Assembly: GCA_964445745.1 (NCBI GenBank)
Contig: CAYULU010000064.1
Span: 1-5,550, forward strand
Length of the DNA: 5,550 bases
Origin: UBA1443 sp964445745
GTDB lineage: Bacteria > Omnitrophota > Omnitrophia > Omnitrophales > Aquincolibacteriaceae
Direction: 5' to 3'
Shown: piece by piece, positions 5,379 through 5,550 of the stretch
How positions within the stretch are numbered: the stretch's first letter is position 1
How the letters are laid out: every line of letters starts with the position of its first letter
Made by a program: the position numbers and the translations under genes
Notes under the pieces: generated by a model
Databases searched by the model: none
What the model was told of the DNA's origin: nothing
Seen by the model: only the letters and a program-made list of their open reading frames with translations

Positions 5379-5393
5379 TGGCTCCCCCGCCTG
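5379..5393 (-). repeat. tRNA-3'-end-like direct repeat, copy 1
   Basis: On the minus strand CAGGCGGGGGAGCCA has the form of the 3' end of a tRNA: T-stem strand, acceptor strand CGGGGGA, discriminator G and CCA, most like tRNA-Asn. The bases 5' of it cannot form a T-arm; an imperfect hairpin (5395-5426) stands there instead. This is a fragment, not a tRNA gene. Confidence 0.5.
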
Positions 5394-5451
5394 CCCTGAT
5401 TCTATAGAACCCTTAAGGAATTCAGGACTGGCGTTGGAAAATCGTCTATAT

Positions 5452-5489
5452 AAAAAAAGCGTAGGATCTAAAGACCCTACGTTTTTTTT
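5452..5489. terminator. Bidirectional intrinsic terminator
   Basis: CGTAGG (5460-5465) pairs with CCTACG (5476-5481), extended inward by TC/GA past one mismatch and closed by a TAAA loop. A run of seven A (5452-5458) and one of eight T (5482-5489) flank the stem, giving a strong U-tract in either direction. On the minus strand it would end a gene entering from the right. It resembles the 5210-5244 hairpin in sequence as well as in shape. Confidence 0.75.
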
Positions 5490-5496
5490 CTTATAA

Positions 5497-5511
5497 TGGC
5501 TCCCCCGCCTG
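5497..5511 (-). repeat. tRNA-3'-end-like direct repeat, copy 2
   Basis: This is an exact 15-nt copy of 5379-5393 in the same orientation, 118 bp away. On its minus-strand 5' side, after a 5-nt gap, stands a perfect 9-3-9 hairpin (5517-5537: ATTTGAATC, TTC, GATTCAAAT). A canonical T-arm cannot be drawn, so an intact tRNA running off the right edge is unlikely. Confidence 0.5.
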
Positions 5512-5550
5512 GGATCATTTGAATCTTCGATTCAAATACTAGCGCTTCAT

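Larger units (their letters stand above)
5179..5550. other. Non-coding, hairpin-rich intergenic region
   Basis: No reading frame here looks like a protein; the frames present run through palindromes. The stretch contains two terminator-like hairpins, two copies of a tRNA-3'-end-like 15-mer, and small hairpins: CGGATC/GATCCG (5288-5301), AGAAC-GCC-GTTCT (5355-5367), an imperfect CCTGATTC/GAATTCAGG stem (5395-5426) and a perfect 9-3-9 stem (5517-5537). A longer pairing, AGTTCCA (5265-5271) with TGGAACT (5335-5341), extended by GTC/GAC beyond one bulge, could enclose the 5288-5301 hairpin in a single folded domain. I could not match it to a known RNA family. Confidence 0.6.

Noticed and set aside
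5497..5550. A tRNA gene on the minus strand running off the right edge.
   Set aside because: The CCA end and acceptor strand are plausible, but the 17 bases before them cannot form a 5-bp T-stem with a TTC loop; a 9-3-9 hairpin is in the way.

Overview
The window looks like chromosomal sequence from a bacterium outside the Gammaproteobacteria, most likely an uncultured or environmental lineage. The main clue is purL. It encodes the small, PurS/PurQ-dependent form of FGAM synthase (776 residues), not the fused form of about 1300 residues found in gammaproteobacteria. Intergenic DNA is rich in palindromes and includes a CCGGGGACA-type inverted-repeat element. No closer taxon can be supported from the sequence alone. 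Every gene I can support is on the minus strand, so the window reads right to left.

From the right end, 5179-5550 is non-coding. It holds two related bidirectional terminator hairpins (5210-5244 and 5452-5489), two exact 15-nt copies of what looks like a tRNA 3' end with CCA (5379-5393 and 5497-5511), and several further hairpins. A promoter at 5150-5178 and a leader of about 135 nt follow. The leader contains a 7-1-7 palindrome resembling a Fur/PerR box and a fragment of the CCGGGGACA repeat. Then comes purL (5007-2677), step four of purine synthesis. Downstream, 2620-2453 carries the dead 5' end of an aquaporin gene: ribosome binding site and first ~48 codons intact, stop at codon 13, remainder missing.

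A separate two-gene unit follows: a short-chain dehydrogenase/reductase (2255-1458) with its own promoter, overlapping by 35 bp a small four-helix membrane protein of unknown role (1492-962). Between this unit and the last gene lie an 11-bp inverted repeat (857-925) and a 303-bp palindromic element (538-840) with 25-bp terminal inverted repeats matching at 24 of 25 positions, probably a non-autonomous or decayed transposable element.

The left end holds a Fur-family metal-dependent repressor gene (488-51). Its near-consensus promoter contains a 15-bp operator in the -35/-10 spacer and predicts a leaderless mRNA. A very similar operator (17-31) lies just beyond the stop codon, pointing to a regulated gene outside the window. 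The most coherent signal is this local Fur-family circuit: one regulator, two clearly related operators (12 of 15 bases identical), and a third, weaker candidate before purL. I see no CRISPR array, complete RNA gene or obvious new defence system.
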